Positions 11,961 through 23,244 of a stretch of DNA of 64,000 nt are shown in pieces. The translations under genes were made by a program, and so were the position numbers. The stretch spans positions 12,237,501-12,301,500 of the forward strand of contig NC_134104.1 in the NCBI RefSeq assembly GCF_040939455.1. The letters are read 5' to 3'. The number at the start of each line of letters is the position of its first letter. Within the stretch, counting starts at the first letter, position 1. The stretch is from Microcebus murinus. Its lineage: Eukaryota > Chordata > Mammalia > Primates > Cheirogaleidae. The notes below the pieces were generated by a model. That model had not been told where the DNA came from, did no database searches, and worked only from the letters and a program-made list of their open reading frames with translations.

Positions 11961-13085
11961 CCCACCAGTCCACTACAGGGTAGCGTAAGTTCCCAGTCAT
12001 CTCTGCTACTGCCTTGGGTAAGGCTCAGCACTCAGCTTCCTCAACTACAACACAAACAAACCAAAGCCTTCCTTTCAACCACGAAAATTATCCAATGTGG
12101 TGCTGCCTATGGGCACGGTTTCAGCTTGTGTGTGACCGTGATGCAGAGAGTCCACAGACTCCTCCTTTGAGAAATGTCCCCTTCTCGGAGAGGCTTCCCG
12201 GCCCGGCCTAATTACAATTGCACCCACACCCCCAACCCCCGGCCCCTCAACAAAACACTCGCTATCCCCTAACCGTACCTTTTCCGCGTAACTCACTGGG
12301 CTACAATAGGGATTCCTCCTTTACAAAGTTCTGCCACCTCCAGACTCTGGGATCAGCCCTGTGGGGTCCTTCTCGCCCTTTTTCAAGGCCCATTTTCCCC
12401 CCAGAACACTCCTCCAGAACCCCCTTCCTGGCACCAAACCCCGTGGTCATTTCAACCTCATGTGCCCAGTGCCCAGCATGGTGTCGTGAATCAAGAAGGA
12501 GCTCAGTCGACCCACGACCCACGCTGGACTCGTGGCAGAGCCCCTGTACCGACAAGTGGAGGAAAGGACGGAGGCGGGGAGGGGCGGAGGAAGAAGGGAC
12601 GGATGGCTGGCTGGATACGACCTTCCCCAATGACGCCTGTGCCTTGAGGAATCCAGTTTGGAAGGGATAGCAGTCTCACAACTCAAGCTGAATGCCAATG
12701 CCAGGAAGTGGATACGAGGGACGGTACGGCCTGGGCGAGTGAGTCCAAGCAGAGACAGAAATGCAGGGTCGCTTTCTCGTTAAAGGGCTGTGGTCCTGGC
12801 TCACCGAGTGTAGCCCGCCCGGCCCACCTGCGGCAGAAAGCAGAGTCCCGGCTTCCTGGCTGTTCTCACCTGGGGGACCTAGGCCACACACTCACTCCCT
12901 CACCTCCGAGACTTTGCAGAAAGTCAGCTCTCAGAGGAGCTTCCCTGGCTCACCCATTTACACCCACACCACCCGGAGCTCACAATCCCATATTCTGAGG
13001 CTATTTGTCTCCGTGGCAATTATCAACTCTCAAATCCTGCAGAAGTCGCTGACCAGGCATGCAATCTGCCTGATGCTTGGAAGCC
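11961..13085. other. HUNK intron 1, unique GC-moderate sequence
   Basis: No repeat or gene recognised. Several overlapping open frames of 60-150 codons lie on both strands, without recognisable domains or consistent splice signals. Confidence 0.5.
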
Positions 13086-13089
13086 CCAG

Positions 13090-13195
13090 AAGGGCAGGAA
13101 TGGTCCTTCACTGACATGCTTTTGGCATCCAGAACAGCCCGAGCACACAGACAGCACTCAGTGAATATTTCTTGAATGAATGAATGAAAGCATCC
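13090..13195 (+). repeat. L2 3' end fragment
   Basis: The final L2 phrase is recognisable: CAGCACTCAGTGAATATTTC followed by TTGAATGAATGAATGAAAG. Confidence 0.75.
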
Positions 13196-13235
13196 AAGTG
13201 CAGTTGAAAGAAAAATTCCTATTAACTATTTCAGA

Positions 13236-13942
13236 ACCTGTTATGCAATAAATTGTGTCCCTCCCCTCCCATAAAATTCATATGTTGAAGCTCTAGTCCC
13301 CAATCAGTTGGCCCTCCATATCCATGGCTTCCTCATTCGTGGATTCAACCAGCCGGGGAGCAAAAATATTTAGAAAAATAAATTCACAAAATTCCAGAAA
13401 GCAAAATTTTAATTTGCCTCATGCTGAGTACCACATTGACCCCACACCAATCAAGTGAAGTTCAGGCATTGCATTAGGCATCATGAGCAGTCTAGACATG
13501 ATTTAAAGTATACGGGACGATGTGCATAGGTTATATGCAGATACGACACCATTTATACCAGGGACTTGCGCATCCAAGCGAGGTCCTGTAACAATCCCCT
13601 ACAGATATGGAAGAACAGCTATATTTGGCAATAGGGCCCTTAAACAGGTAACTAAGGTTAAATGAGGTCATAAGGGTGTGGCCCTAATCCCATAGGACTG
13701 GTGTCATTTGTAAGGAGAGAGAGAGACCCCAGGGAGCACAGAGAAGAGACCACGTCAAGACGCAGCAAGAAGGCGGCCATCTGCCAGCCAAGGAGAGAGG
13801 CCGCAGGAGAACCACACATGTGGACACCTTGATCTTGGGCTTCCAGCCTGCAGAACGGTGACAAAATACATGTCTGCTGTTAAGAGCCACCCAGTCTTGT
13901 GGTATTTTGTTATAGCAGCCCCAGCAAAGCAACACAGAACCT
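13236..13942 (+). repeat. MLT1 LTR, split by a Tigger-like element
   Basis: The 5' part (13236-13304) reads TTCATATGTTGAAGCTCTAG. The remainder (13621-13942) holds GTTAAATGAGGTCATAAGGG, CTTCCAGCCTGCAGAACGG and the end AGCCCCAGCAAAGCAACAC. The two parts join colinearly if the element at 13305-13620 is removed. Confidence 0.85.
13305..13620 (+). mobile_element. Tigger-like (Tc1/pogo) non-autonomous DNA transposon inside an MLT1
   Basis: The left terminus is CAGTTGGCCCTCCATATCC and the right terminus is its diverged inverted copy, GATATGGAAGAACAGCT. The interior has TTTAAAGTATACGGGACGAT and CATAGGTTATATGCAGATAC, typical of short Tigger derivatives. It interrupts an MLT1 LTR, so it inserted later. 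It has no transposase. Confidence 0.82.
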
Positions 13943-13944
13943 TT

Positions 13945-16485
13945 ACGACAGTTATCGGTGGGTCGTAACAGGACGGCTCGCTTTGTAAATCCCATCATAA
14001 ACAATAAACGCCCGTTGACAGCACTGGATGTTGCAATGAACCCGGGCAGGGTGGGCGAAGGGGGAGCCCCAAAGCCATGAAGGAAATGGCAGGGCCTGAG
14101 GCCTCCGCGCTGCTGCAAACTGTGGTGATTAGCAAGACCCAGTAGGAAGTTTAGAAAATAAATTGGTTTCACACCGTCTTCCAAAGAAGCGATGTGTGTA
14201 AATGCATCCGAGTGGAACGTGCTCCTGTGTGGATGAAACTTATTTAACACAAAGCAGAAAATATCCTTGGCTGGCTTTATAATTAATTTCAGTGTTGCTC
14301 CGATTCACAGAGAAACCATGCTAGACAGCAAACACACATCGCTGTCTTTTATAGAGGACCATTAATTGCTGCTGTTTTTGTGGCAGAGCTCAAACGCCCT
14401 GTGACCCCTGGCTCCCGGCCCGCCACCCTCCCGCTGCTGAGAACTAAAATTCAAGTCTTTTTGTAAAGGAGGGGAGAGAGTTTCTTTCTCCAGTTTAAAC
14501 AACAAAGCTCATTAGGACTGATCATGGCGATGCTAACAGAACTAGGTGCTGGGCAAAGGCAAAAAGCTCAACTTTTTAAGAAAAAATGAAAGTCAATTCC
14601 CCAGCAGGGTTGGGAAACCCTCCCACGCCCACCCTGGAGTGTTCTGAAGCCACTTTCCTGGGCTCCTCTGTCCCCGCCCGACTCCAGCTACAATAAGCAA
14701 ATCACCCTGGAAACACATCCTGCTGGTAAGAAACTAGAAACTGGTTCCTGCAAGGGAGGAAAAAATGCAACACAGAGAATTCTGACACAGCGAGGTAGAC
14801 CAGCTAAGCTGCAAATACAAGGGCAAGAGTTGTACAATTGCTGGAATTCTTATCAGAAGCCAGTCTCCTCAGTTAAAATATGCATTCTTCCCTGCGGTCA
14901 AGATGCATTCATTATCCACAAGGATAAAATAACCCTGAGTAACCCCAGATGCCTGCCCAGTTGGAGTTCACCAAAACCCGAGAATCGTGAGGGAAAAAGA
15001 AGTACTCATTAAAACAGGTAATGCTAACATCATTTCTCTTCGGTTTTGGAAATGAGTCAAAAAAGGTAGAGCTCACACCCAGGCTCCGAGTCCTCTGAGA
15101 CCACATGTCATTCACCTTGCTAGTCTCTAAAACGCTTGACACCCTTGAAGTGTAACCGACAAATGTATTTAGTTAAAAAACTGAACACCCTGTGGTCTCA
15201 AATCCCATCAGCTCCCATCCCCAGGCAGCCCTTTCTGCTCCAGGCCTCTTCCAACTCACCCCGCTTTTAATCATCCAGAGTGTAACCGGTGACAAGAGAG
15301 GAAGCCTCAAATTACATAATCTAAAAGCAAACAGATACATGGGATCCGGGAGGCAATGGCTGGTGACGCATGGCTACCCCTCATCTGCCATCGCTGTTAA
15401 GTCAACTCACTGAGAACAACGGCCGCGCTCCCTCTGCCCACCGGACACCCCACTCGGGCGGCCTGAGCCCCAGCTGTCCCCCCTGCCAGCCTCTCCCAGC
15501 TCACATCAGCAGCCATTCCTCTGACAACCCCGCTGCTCGTGCTCCTGCACTTCCTCAACCCCACCTGTTGCCTGAGCAGTCGATTCCCTTTTCCCTTCCC
15601 CTCCCAGCAAACAGCCACCAAGGCTCTTCTGGAAGGTTCCTTCTTGGCCACGCCCCCTGCTCTGGCCAGCCTCCCTTTCTCATACTGAGGACCCCCAGAG
15701 TCTTCTTCCTGAGGACGGTTATGGCCATCGTCCACATAATGTCCAGATTCCTCGATGAGCAAATGAAAGTCCTGCAGGATCTGTCACTGGTCCCCTCACC
15801 TCCCTCTCAGCTTTTTTTTTTTTCTCCCTTGGAAAAAATTTTATTCTGGTTAGCTTACATTCTATCAATTTTCATCTAGCACAACTGCCTCCGGTCAAAT
15901 AAAATGTTCATTCTTTCGATCCTTTTACACAAATAGTCTTAGTGAGACACACACTCCTTACATTTTTGTGTCTTTTTTTTAAATTTTTTTTTTTTATGGT
16001 GGTTAAAAACACAACATAAACCTTACCATCTGCACCCTTTTTCAATGTACGGGTGGTCGGTGTTAAGGGTACTTACGCTGTTGTGATCTCCTCTCCAATT
16101 TCTGTGTGCCTTCCAAGTGTGCCCCTGTGGTGCTGTCCCTGCTTCTCACAGGTCTGGCCCCAAAATGTCCCCATCTGGGCACTGTCCCTGGGCACTGGGC
16201 AGGAGGAATTACGGGCACCTCTGAGCAACCAGACCCTCCCTCTAGACGTCCAGGGCTCCTACCGCAGAATGGTACAAGAGAAGCCCATGGGGACGGGGCA
16301 GAAATCCTCACTCAGCCACACCTGCAGTGCTATCCAACCAAAATATGCCAGCCACGAGTGTAATTTTACATTTCCCGGTAGCCGCATTAAAAAAAGTAAA
16401 AAGAAACAGGCGTAATTAACTAACAATCTATTTCCTATAACCCAATTTATTGAAGATATTATCATTTCAACATGGGATCAATATT
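13945..16485. other. HUNK intron 1, mostly unique; L2-like part near 15.4-15.9 kb
   Basis: At 14250-14560 the sequence is unique-looking, AT/homeobox-site rich and free of repeats (see findings). A C/T-rich stretch at about 15420-15880 resembles the middle of an L2, forward orientation, but only weakly. No gene supported. Confidence 0.45.
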
Positions 16486-16501
16486 TTAAAACTCTTAATG
16501 A

Positions 16502-16810
16502 CTCTGGGAGGCCGAGGCGGGAAGATTGCTCGAGGTCTGGAGTTCGAAACCAGCCCGAGCAAGAGTAAGACCCCATATCTACTATAAACAGAAAGAAATT
16601 AATTGGCCAACTAATATATATAGAAAAAAAAGAATTAGCCAGGCATGGTGGCGCATGCCTATAGTCCCAGCTACTTGGGAGGCTGAGGCAGGAGGATTGC
16701 TTGAGCCCAGGACTCCGAGGTTGCTGTGAGCTAGGCTGACGCCACGGCACTCACTCTAGCCTGGGCAACAGAGTGAGACTCTGTCTCAAAAAAAATAAAA
16801 AAAATAAAAA
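16502..16810 (+). repeat. Alu SINE, lemur type, slightly 5'-truncated
   Basis: Starts at CTCTGGGAGGCCGAGG, so about 30 bases of the left end are missing, and ends in an (AAAAT)n tail. It is flanked by a target-site duplication TAAAACTCTTAATGA ending at 16501 and starting at about 16811. Confidence 0.95.
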
Positions 16811-17059
16811 TAAAACTCTTAATGAGATATTTTACATTCTTTTTTGCATACTACATTTTGAGATCCGATGTGCATTTTACACAAAGAGCACATCTCAGTT
16901 CCGACCGGGCACGTTTCGAGTGTCCAGCAGCCACATGTGGCGAGAGGCAGCCGGACTGGACGGGGAAGCTCTGGTTAACCGGCCTCGGGCAAACCGCGTC
17001 GCCTCTACCCCGGGGCCCAGCACGCTGCCCGCCCGAGACCCAGTACTCCACAGAAAAGA

Positions 17060-17335
17060 GCCTGGAGAATGAACGGAAGGAATGAAGAAATGCTCTGTTT
17101 TCTCATCTGCAAAGTGTGTAGGAGATGACACATCACGTGCATTTACAGTGAGAATTAAATTATGCCTTTGGGAACCCAACCAACGCCAGAGTCCCAGCAC
17201 TGAGAAACCCCAGGCGAGAAATTAACCTCAGCAAACCTCAGTGAACTGAGGGCAATAACGGTGGCCTAGGTAAATCACGCAAAGTGCCTGCCACATAGTG
17301 ACCATCCACTAACTGTACTTAAAACTGAGCCAACA
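17060..17335 (+). repeat. MIR-like fragments
   Basis: Two pieces with MIR-style phrases: CTGTTTTCTCATCTGCAAAG near 17095 and CACGCAAAGTGCCTGCCACA near 17277. Both are diverged, and they may be two copies. Confidence 0.5.
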
Positions 17336-17339
17336 GTAA

Positions 17340-18030
17340 GGACGGCACAGTGGGATTAGGACGGAACTGACAGGTGCAGACGGTGCTAAGGGGAAAACGA
17401 AAGCAAACGAGCCAGTGCCGAGGGGGACAGGGCAAACACCAAGGGGACAGAGCGACAAAGCAGCTTCAGGAAAGGACAGAGTGACAGTTGCACACTAAAC
17501 TGAGCACGGAATCCTTATCATAGCTCCCGTGTCCCAGGCCCCGGGGTTGCTGGTGACCCATCCACGTGAGGTCCCCAATAAACCTCTGCAGATGGCTCCA
17601 TCACACCACGTGAACACACGGCTTCCTTCCTTGCCACCTAAATCACACGCTAAGTGTTAGGGCCTGCCCCACTGCCTGTGTTCATCAGAAAGGGAAAACC
17701 GGGGCTTTTTTTCCCCACTCTGCCCTGATTTATTCATGTGCGTTGATGGTGTCAGTCCGTATAAAGCAGAATTTGTGTTGCTGCAATGACTCCATAAATC
17801 TTCCTGGCCTCCCTTCCCCTGGCTGGGAATAATGAATGCTCTGCTGCCCCTGACAGCAGATAATGGCTGTGAAGAAGGGCAAGGAATTCACAAGCAGATA
17901 ACGAGGGAGCCCCGTGGGAGGTGGGAGCGTTTGCACACACGTGTGCTGGCTGAGACCTTAACACGCCGGCCTCGACTCCTTTTCCTTTCTTTAATGCACT
18001 TTTTTCTTTCAATCATTTTAATTACTAGCT
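17340..18030. other. HUNK intron 1, no feature recognised
   Basis: Unique-looking sequence with no named repeat and no coding signal. Confidence 0.5.
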
Positions 18031-18035
18031 CCCAG

Positions 18036-18426
18036 TGCATTAGTTTGCTAGTGCTGCCATAACAAAGTACCACAGACTGGGTGGCTTCGATAACTGACAT
18101 TTACTGTCTCCTAGTTCTGAAGGATAGAAGTGTGAGATCAAGGTATCAACAGGGCTGGTTTCTTCTGGGACCTCCCTCCTTGGCTTCTGGGCAGCCGTCT
18201 TCTCCCTGTGTCCTCAAGTGGTCTTCCCTGCCTGTGTCTACGTCCAAATCTCCTCTCCTTATGAAGACGCCAGTCAGATCGGATCATGGTCCACCCTGTG
18301 ATCTCATTTTAACTTAACTATCTCTTTAAAGACTCTACCTCCAAAGATAGTAGTCACATTCCATGCTACTGGGGATTAGGACTTCAACATACGAATTTGG
18401 GCAGGGGGACACAGCTCAGCCCATAA
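18036..18426 (-). repeat. MLT1 LTR
   Basis: Reverse complement of an MLT1, in the same orientation as HUNK. It begins on the plus strand at GCATTAGTTTGCTAGTGCTG and CATAACAAAGTACCACAGAC, and passes GATTAGGACTTCAACATACG near the other end. Confidence 0.88.
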
Positions 18427-18617
18427 GACCCAGTAAAACTCATCCCAAGTCTTAAGTAGTAAGAAAGGAAACAACTGATGTCAAAGAGAGATGACTCACC
18501 AAAGCACCTGAGAGGCAGCAATGTGACTGAAATAAACTCAACTCCAACAATTCCAAGACATCTCCAAGTAAACGTCATGCTTTGAGTTCCTTTTCTCTCT
18601 GTTGCATGTTTTTGCAG

Positions 18618-18715
18618 CTTATGTGACACCACTGCACTCTGACCTGGGTCACAGAGTGAGACTGTGTCTCAAACAAAACAAAAAAAGAAGAAGAAGAAGG
18701 AGGAGGAGGAGGAAA
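18618..18715 (+). repeat. Alu 3' end fragment with (AAG/AGG)n tail
   Basis: Only the end of an older Alu/7SL-type monomer remains: CACCACTGCACTCTGACCTG to GACTGTGTCTCAAAC. An A-rich tail follows that has become (AAG)n and (AGG)n at about 18680-18712. Confidence 0.8.
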
Positions 18716-18719
18716 CCAA

Positions 18720-20030
18720 CTATTTCTAGTTAATATCATTCATCCCATTGCATACAATCTGAGTATGTTTTAGAAAAACTAACTTGAAACATATTCCTCT
18801 TTCTCCAAAATCTTCTGGATCTCATCATTTGAACATGCAGAGATAGCACAATCCTTCTGGAAATGTGACCATTTAAGGAAGGATTAGGGATTTCAGTTTT
18901 GTTTCCATTAATGGGAGGCAAAAATTGTATTTAATAGAGGTTTGGGGACTTGCCTATCGTCACACAGACAATGTGGTGATTCCAAGACTGAAAGACAAAT
19001 ACTCCGATTCTATCCGGGACAACATGTTCACAATTGTTTTAAAATAGAGACTTCTTATTCATCATCTCGTCAACCACCTAGCTGTAAAGGTAATGGTTTT
19101 TGGCAAGAGTAAATGAATCTGTGTGGCCAAGAATTAAAATTATTTTCAACTCAACATGATTTTCTGTACTTAGGGAAAATCCACTATCTACTATTCCAAT
19201 GGCAAAAAAGTAATTAACGAAACAATATGAAATATACACATACAGCAACATGTATATGTATATAGTCAAGTCCAATAAAAGAATTATTTCTAAAGAGCAA
19301 GACTATCATGGACTTCAAAGGGATGTTTCTCACTTAAAGGAATATAATCACTAACTATGGAAATACATTTTAAATTCTGAGATATCTCTTTTATTTATGG
19401 TGGAGGGCTAGCTGTGATTGGAGTTATTATTCTCAGTCTATGATTTCTACCCCACTGGGTCCCACACTGTGAATTTGGGTCAAGCGCCAGTTAGCCATTG
19501 CTTTCATCAGCATTAATGGAGCTTTGTTATGTCAAAATCAGGTTGGAAAGATTTTAATGTGGCTTTCATGGGAATCAAGATGTATTGTTGCAAACCCCAC
19601 TTCTCCTCCTCCACCAAAAAAAAAAAAAAAAGTAAAATGAGACTTTTTTTGATCATTATCATATTTTTTAAAGTGGATCAGTAGTGTTAATCTCATTATA
19701 TTAGAGACATTTTATCATTACACAGAGAAAGATTAACTAATAGCGTGAGGATTATAATTAAGCAAGCCATAGGGTGGGTCTCCCTGGTCTAGATACTAAA
19801 TAAAGAAACGTACGTAGGCAACTGTCTGATTAACTTAAGCTTTCTGAATATTCAAACCGGCCAGGAGAGCCATTTAATGATCTAAATTATCTAGTTTAGC
19901 TGCCAATAAGCATAAAATTGATGAGCCATTTGGACACTTGCCATTTCCTGTCAACTGCATAGTGAGAAAACAAAAAGGCACAGGTGTGGATCACAGTCAT
20001 CAAGCCGCATAAATCTCAAATTGGGACTCG
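18720..20030. other. HUNK intron 1, AT-rich unique block
   Basis: A weak MIR-like piece lies at about 18935-19010. The 19380-19960 part is repeat-free and looks unusually undecayed, with homeobox-like TAATTA-type motifs (see findings). A poly-A run lies at about 19616-19631. No gene. Confidence 0.45.
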
Positions 20031-20034
20031 TTCC

Positions 20035-20240
20035 ATTTAGTAAGCACTTGACGGGCAGGACCCAGCGAGACATTTTACACGTCTCACTTCACCCCCACAG
20101 CCCCGTGCAGAAGATGCCATTATCTCCCCTTTTTACAGAGGGGAAACCCTTGGTTTCCACAGATTAGGAAACCTGCCCAAAGGTTGCCCCCCTGAGACAT
20201 GGCAGGGCCTGGATTTGACTCTCAAAAGGAAGCTGAGATG
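20035..20240 (-). repeat. MIR SINE
   Basis: Reverse MIR: CATTATCTCCCCTTTTTACA is followed by GAGGGGAAACC and a GGAAACCTGCCCAAAGGTTG segment. Moderately diverged. Confidence 0.7.
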
Positions 20241-20960
20241 CTTCCTGCCACCTGGGGGAGGGGGAGCAATGTGATTCAGGGTAGGGCCCCGAGGCTGGGC
20301 TACCCAGTGGGCTATTCGATCATTGTGATCATCTAAATCTGGTAAAGTAGTTCAATGTGATCAAAGAAAAACAAAAGCATCTTACTATCCAAATTGGTCA
20401 CTTTAAAAGCACAATCCCCAAATCTCTAAACCGCTGACGTCCCGCAGAGAGGACCTGGGACACCTGTGTGCACACAGGGGAAGGAGCCCCCTCGCACCCA
20501 ATTGTCAGAGCGTGGTCTGCAGGGGAGAAATCGTACAGGTGGGACGGGGCAAACAGGAAAGGACCAGTGACAAGAGTACACGTGAGCTAAACGCAGCTGT
20601 GATGGCTGCAAGGTCCTTAACTCTGAGATCTCAAGAGCTCCCTGTGAGACGGCTGCCGATATCTGCTGCCGACAGTGCAGACCACGGCCACATCCTCAGC
20701 CACGCTGGTCACTCTGGCCACCAGCCTGAGCCTCCACGTGGGAGAGCTGCTGGCAGTGCGTCCATCGAGGGCCAAGTGTGCAAACCCGGGGTTATTTTCC
20801 CAGGGCCGAGAGGGGACAGTGTGGGTGGAGACAGTCAGCCCCTCCCCCTTACCTCCTCACCTCTGAGGGTGCATGTCTCCCTGCTGGCAAACTTCAGCAA
20901 CCCCCCAAGCCACCCAGAAGACACGTCTCAGACCCTACGGAAGAGTCTGAGCTTAATACT

Positions 20961-21352
20961 TGTTATAGGCTAAACTGTGTCCCCTGCATAATTTCATGTT
21001 GAAGTCTTAACCTCAGAATGTGACCTTATTTGGAAATAAGGTCATTGTAGGTGTAATTAATCCAGACAAGGTTATCAGGGTGGGCCCTAACCCAACATGA
21101 CTGGTGTCCTTACAGAAAGGGGGAAATTTGGACACACACAGAGAAAACGCCATGCGAAGACTGGGGTTAAGCTGTCACAAGCCAAGCAACGACCAGAAGC
21201 TGGGAAAGAGGCCTGGAACGGATCCTTCCGCGGCGACTTCCGAGGGTGCACGGCCCTGCCAACACCTTGATCTCGGACTTCAGGCCTCCAGAACTGAGAC
21301 AGCACATGTCCGTTGTTCTAAGCCACCCAGTTATGGCAGGAAAGCAATACGG
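20961..21352 (+). repeat. MLT1 LTR
   Basis: Starts TTATAGGCTAAACTGTGTCC. It contains GTGACCTTATTTGGAAATAA and GACTGGTGTCCTTACAGAAA, and ends after TTCTAAGCCACCCAGTTATG. Antisense to HUNK. Confidence 0.9.
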
Positions 21353-21354
21353 TA

Positions 21355-22305
21355 CTCCAGGGTTGTGGGCATCTGGTCCCTCCTGAAACCCCTCTGGGAA
21401 ATCATCTCCAACCACTCTGCAACCAGTCCATCATGAAGTTAAAAATAAACCACAAGGAAGCCGCGCTGACTCTGGATACAGGCTTACTTCCAGGTACTGA
21501 TTAACTCAGGTGTCACTGTGCACACAGGGCTCAGTGGAGTGTTGTTGCTAAGAGAGCCTGACTCAAAGAGGAAACCTTTGGACCATGACAAAACCTTATA
21601 AGCACAGCCAGAGCTTTCTCACGGAGCCCTTCGCTCTACTGAGCTCGCCTAAGTACCCACCATTTGTGAAAAATCACGCCAGGCATGAAGACCTGGTTCT
21701 ACCCTAAACAATCCTACGACCTGGTGGGGAAACTAACATGCTCACTGGTGCCTCAGATGTCACGTGGGGTACGAGAGGTGACATGGGGGGCAGAAAGAAG
21801 ACGTGGGAAAAACTGTTTCCGACTGGGTGGAAAAGGGCGGGCCCCGGGGCCAGCCCACTGGGCAGATCCCTTGGAAGACACTCAGGGGACCGAGAATGGG
21901 GGTGGACACCAACCAACAGTACTGGGACAGAAGCGCAGAACTCAGCACAGGGACCGGCCAGAGGGCCCTGAATGCAGAGGACGGAATTTGGCATTTGTTC
22001 TGTAGGTAGTAAGGAAACCCATCAGGATTTTTTCAGTAGGGCTGCAGCCTCATTAGAGTTTGTTCCTACATCATTAGGATGGATTCTGCCAAGGATGAAC
22101 AAGGACTGAACCAGATTGTGGCAGAAAGACTGCTCAGTAGGACATAAAACCCAAAAGAGAACTCACAGGAGCCAAACGACCCACAGGGGCTGGGAAGACA
22201 GAGGAGCCTGGATGACTCCCAGATGCCGAGCAGGGGCAGCGGGGAGTGGCAGAAAGGGAAATGGAGGCAGAGCTGTGGCTGGCAAGGACCATGAGTGTAG
22301 TTTGG
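21355..22305. other. HUNK intron 1, unassigned sequence
   Basis: No named repeat or gene. The part at 21990-22270 reads like an old interspersed repeat (GGCATTTGTTCTGTAGGTAG onward), but I cannot assign it. Confidence 0.4.
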
Positions 22306-22310
22306 AACAT

Positions 22311-23243
22311 GTTATAGGTTGAATTGTGTCCCTCAAAGAGATATATTGCAGTCTAACCCCGAGGACCTCAGAACGTGGCCTTACCTGGAGACAGGGCCTT
22401 AGCAGATGTCATTAGTCAAGATGAGGTCATACTAGAGCAAGGTAGGTCCCTAATCCAATCTACCTTGTGTCCTCACAAGAAGAAGAGACAAAGACACACA
22501 CAGAGAACGGGTGATGTGAACAGAGAGGCAGAAACTGCAGTGATGCACCCACAAGCCAAAGAAAACTCGAGATCATCAGCAACCGCCAAAGCCGGGAAGA
22601 GGCCAAGATCCCCCCATGGGACTTGTAGGGCAGAGGAATTTGTAGGACAGAGGAAGGGCAGAAGAATTCTTCCAATTGTCGGGAATTTACTTGGGTGGGG
22701 CAATGAGCTAACCGCAAACCTTTGCTTCTGGTCATTGCTTGCTTGCTACACCGCTGTAAGGGGAATTATGGGATGAGGTCATTGAAGCACGTGCGACTGG
22801 CCCATCAGGCAATAGAGGGCAACCAACCCGCCAATTATTTCAAAAGGCAATAGTGGGCAACCAATCATTTTAAAGGTCAACGCATGATCCAAGCGTAGTC
22901 AGCTTGTGCGCAGCTTGTGCACCATGGGGATAAAAGGCATGCCATTGTTCCGGTCGGGGTCCTTGCCTGCGAGAATGGCCACTGCGTTGGTGCTCTGGGG
23001 CTTGGACCCTGGCTAGCCAGAAAATAAACCTCCTCTTGTGTGACTGCATCCTCAATGTCTCTGCTTTTCTGTCCGGTGGGGCTGTGGAAGGTCGGTCCCT
23101 AACAGACTCAGACAGAGCACTTCTGCACCAGCACCTGGATTTCGGACGGCCGGCCTCCAAAACTGTGAAACAATAAATTTCTGTTCTTTAAGCCACCCAG
23201 TTTGTGGTACTCTGTTACGGCAGCCCCAGGAAACTAACACAGA
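22311..23243 (+). repeat. MLT1 LTR, split by a solo ERV LTR
   Basis: The left part (22311-22623) starts GTTATAGGTTGAATTGTGTC. The right part (23105-23243) carries CCTCCAAAACTGTGAAACAA, TTAAGCCACCCAGTTTGTGG and CAGCCCCAGGAAACTAACAC. Removing 22624-23104 and one 4-bp duplicate restores a continuous MLT1. Confidence 0.9.
22624..23104 (+). mobile_element. Solo LTR of a class I (gammaretrovirus-like) endogenous retrovirus
   Basis: A 481-bp element bounded by TG...CA with short inverted ends (TGTAGGG / CCCTAACA). It is flanked by a perfect 4-bp direct repeat GACT (22620-22623 and 23105-23108), the duplication size usual for class I ERVs. A U3-like part has two direct repeats of GGCAATAG(A/T)GGGCAACCAA 38 bp apart (22808 and 22846), with CCAAT-type motifs. 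A TATA-like ATAAAA is at 22930-22935 and a poly(A) signal AATAAA at 23023-23028, followed by a GT-rich stretch. Internal genes are absent, so it is the product of LTR-LTR recombination. It is antisense to HUNK. Orientation follows from the TATA and poly(A) order. Confidence 0.88.
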
Positions 23244-23244
23244 A

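Noticed and set aside
13684..14250. 188-codon minus-strand frame
   Set aside because: Half of it is reverse MLT1 sequence, so it is not a gene.
20512..20973. 153-codon plus-strand frame
   Set aside because: Its end runs into an MLT1 LTR and it has no recognisable domain.
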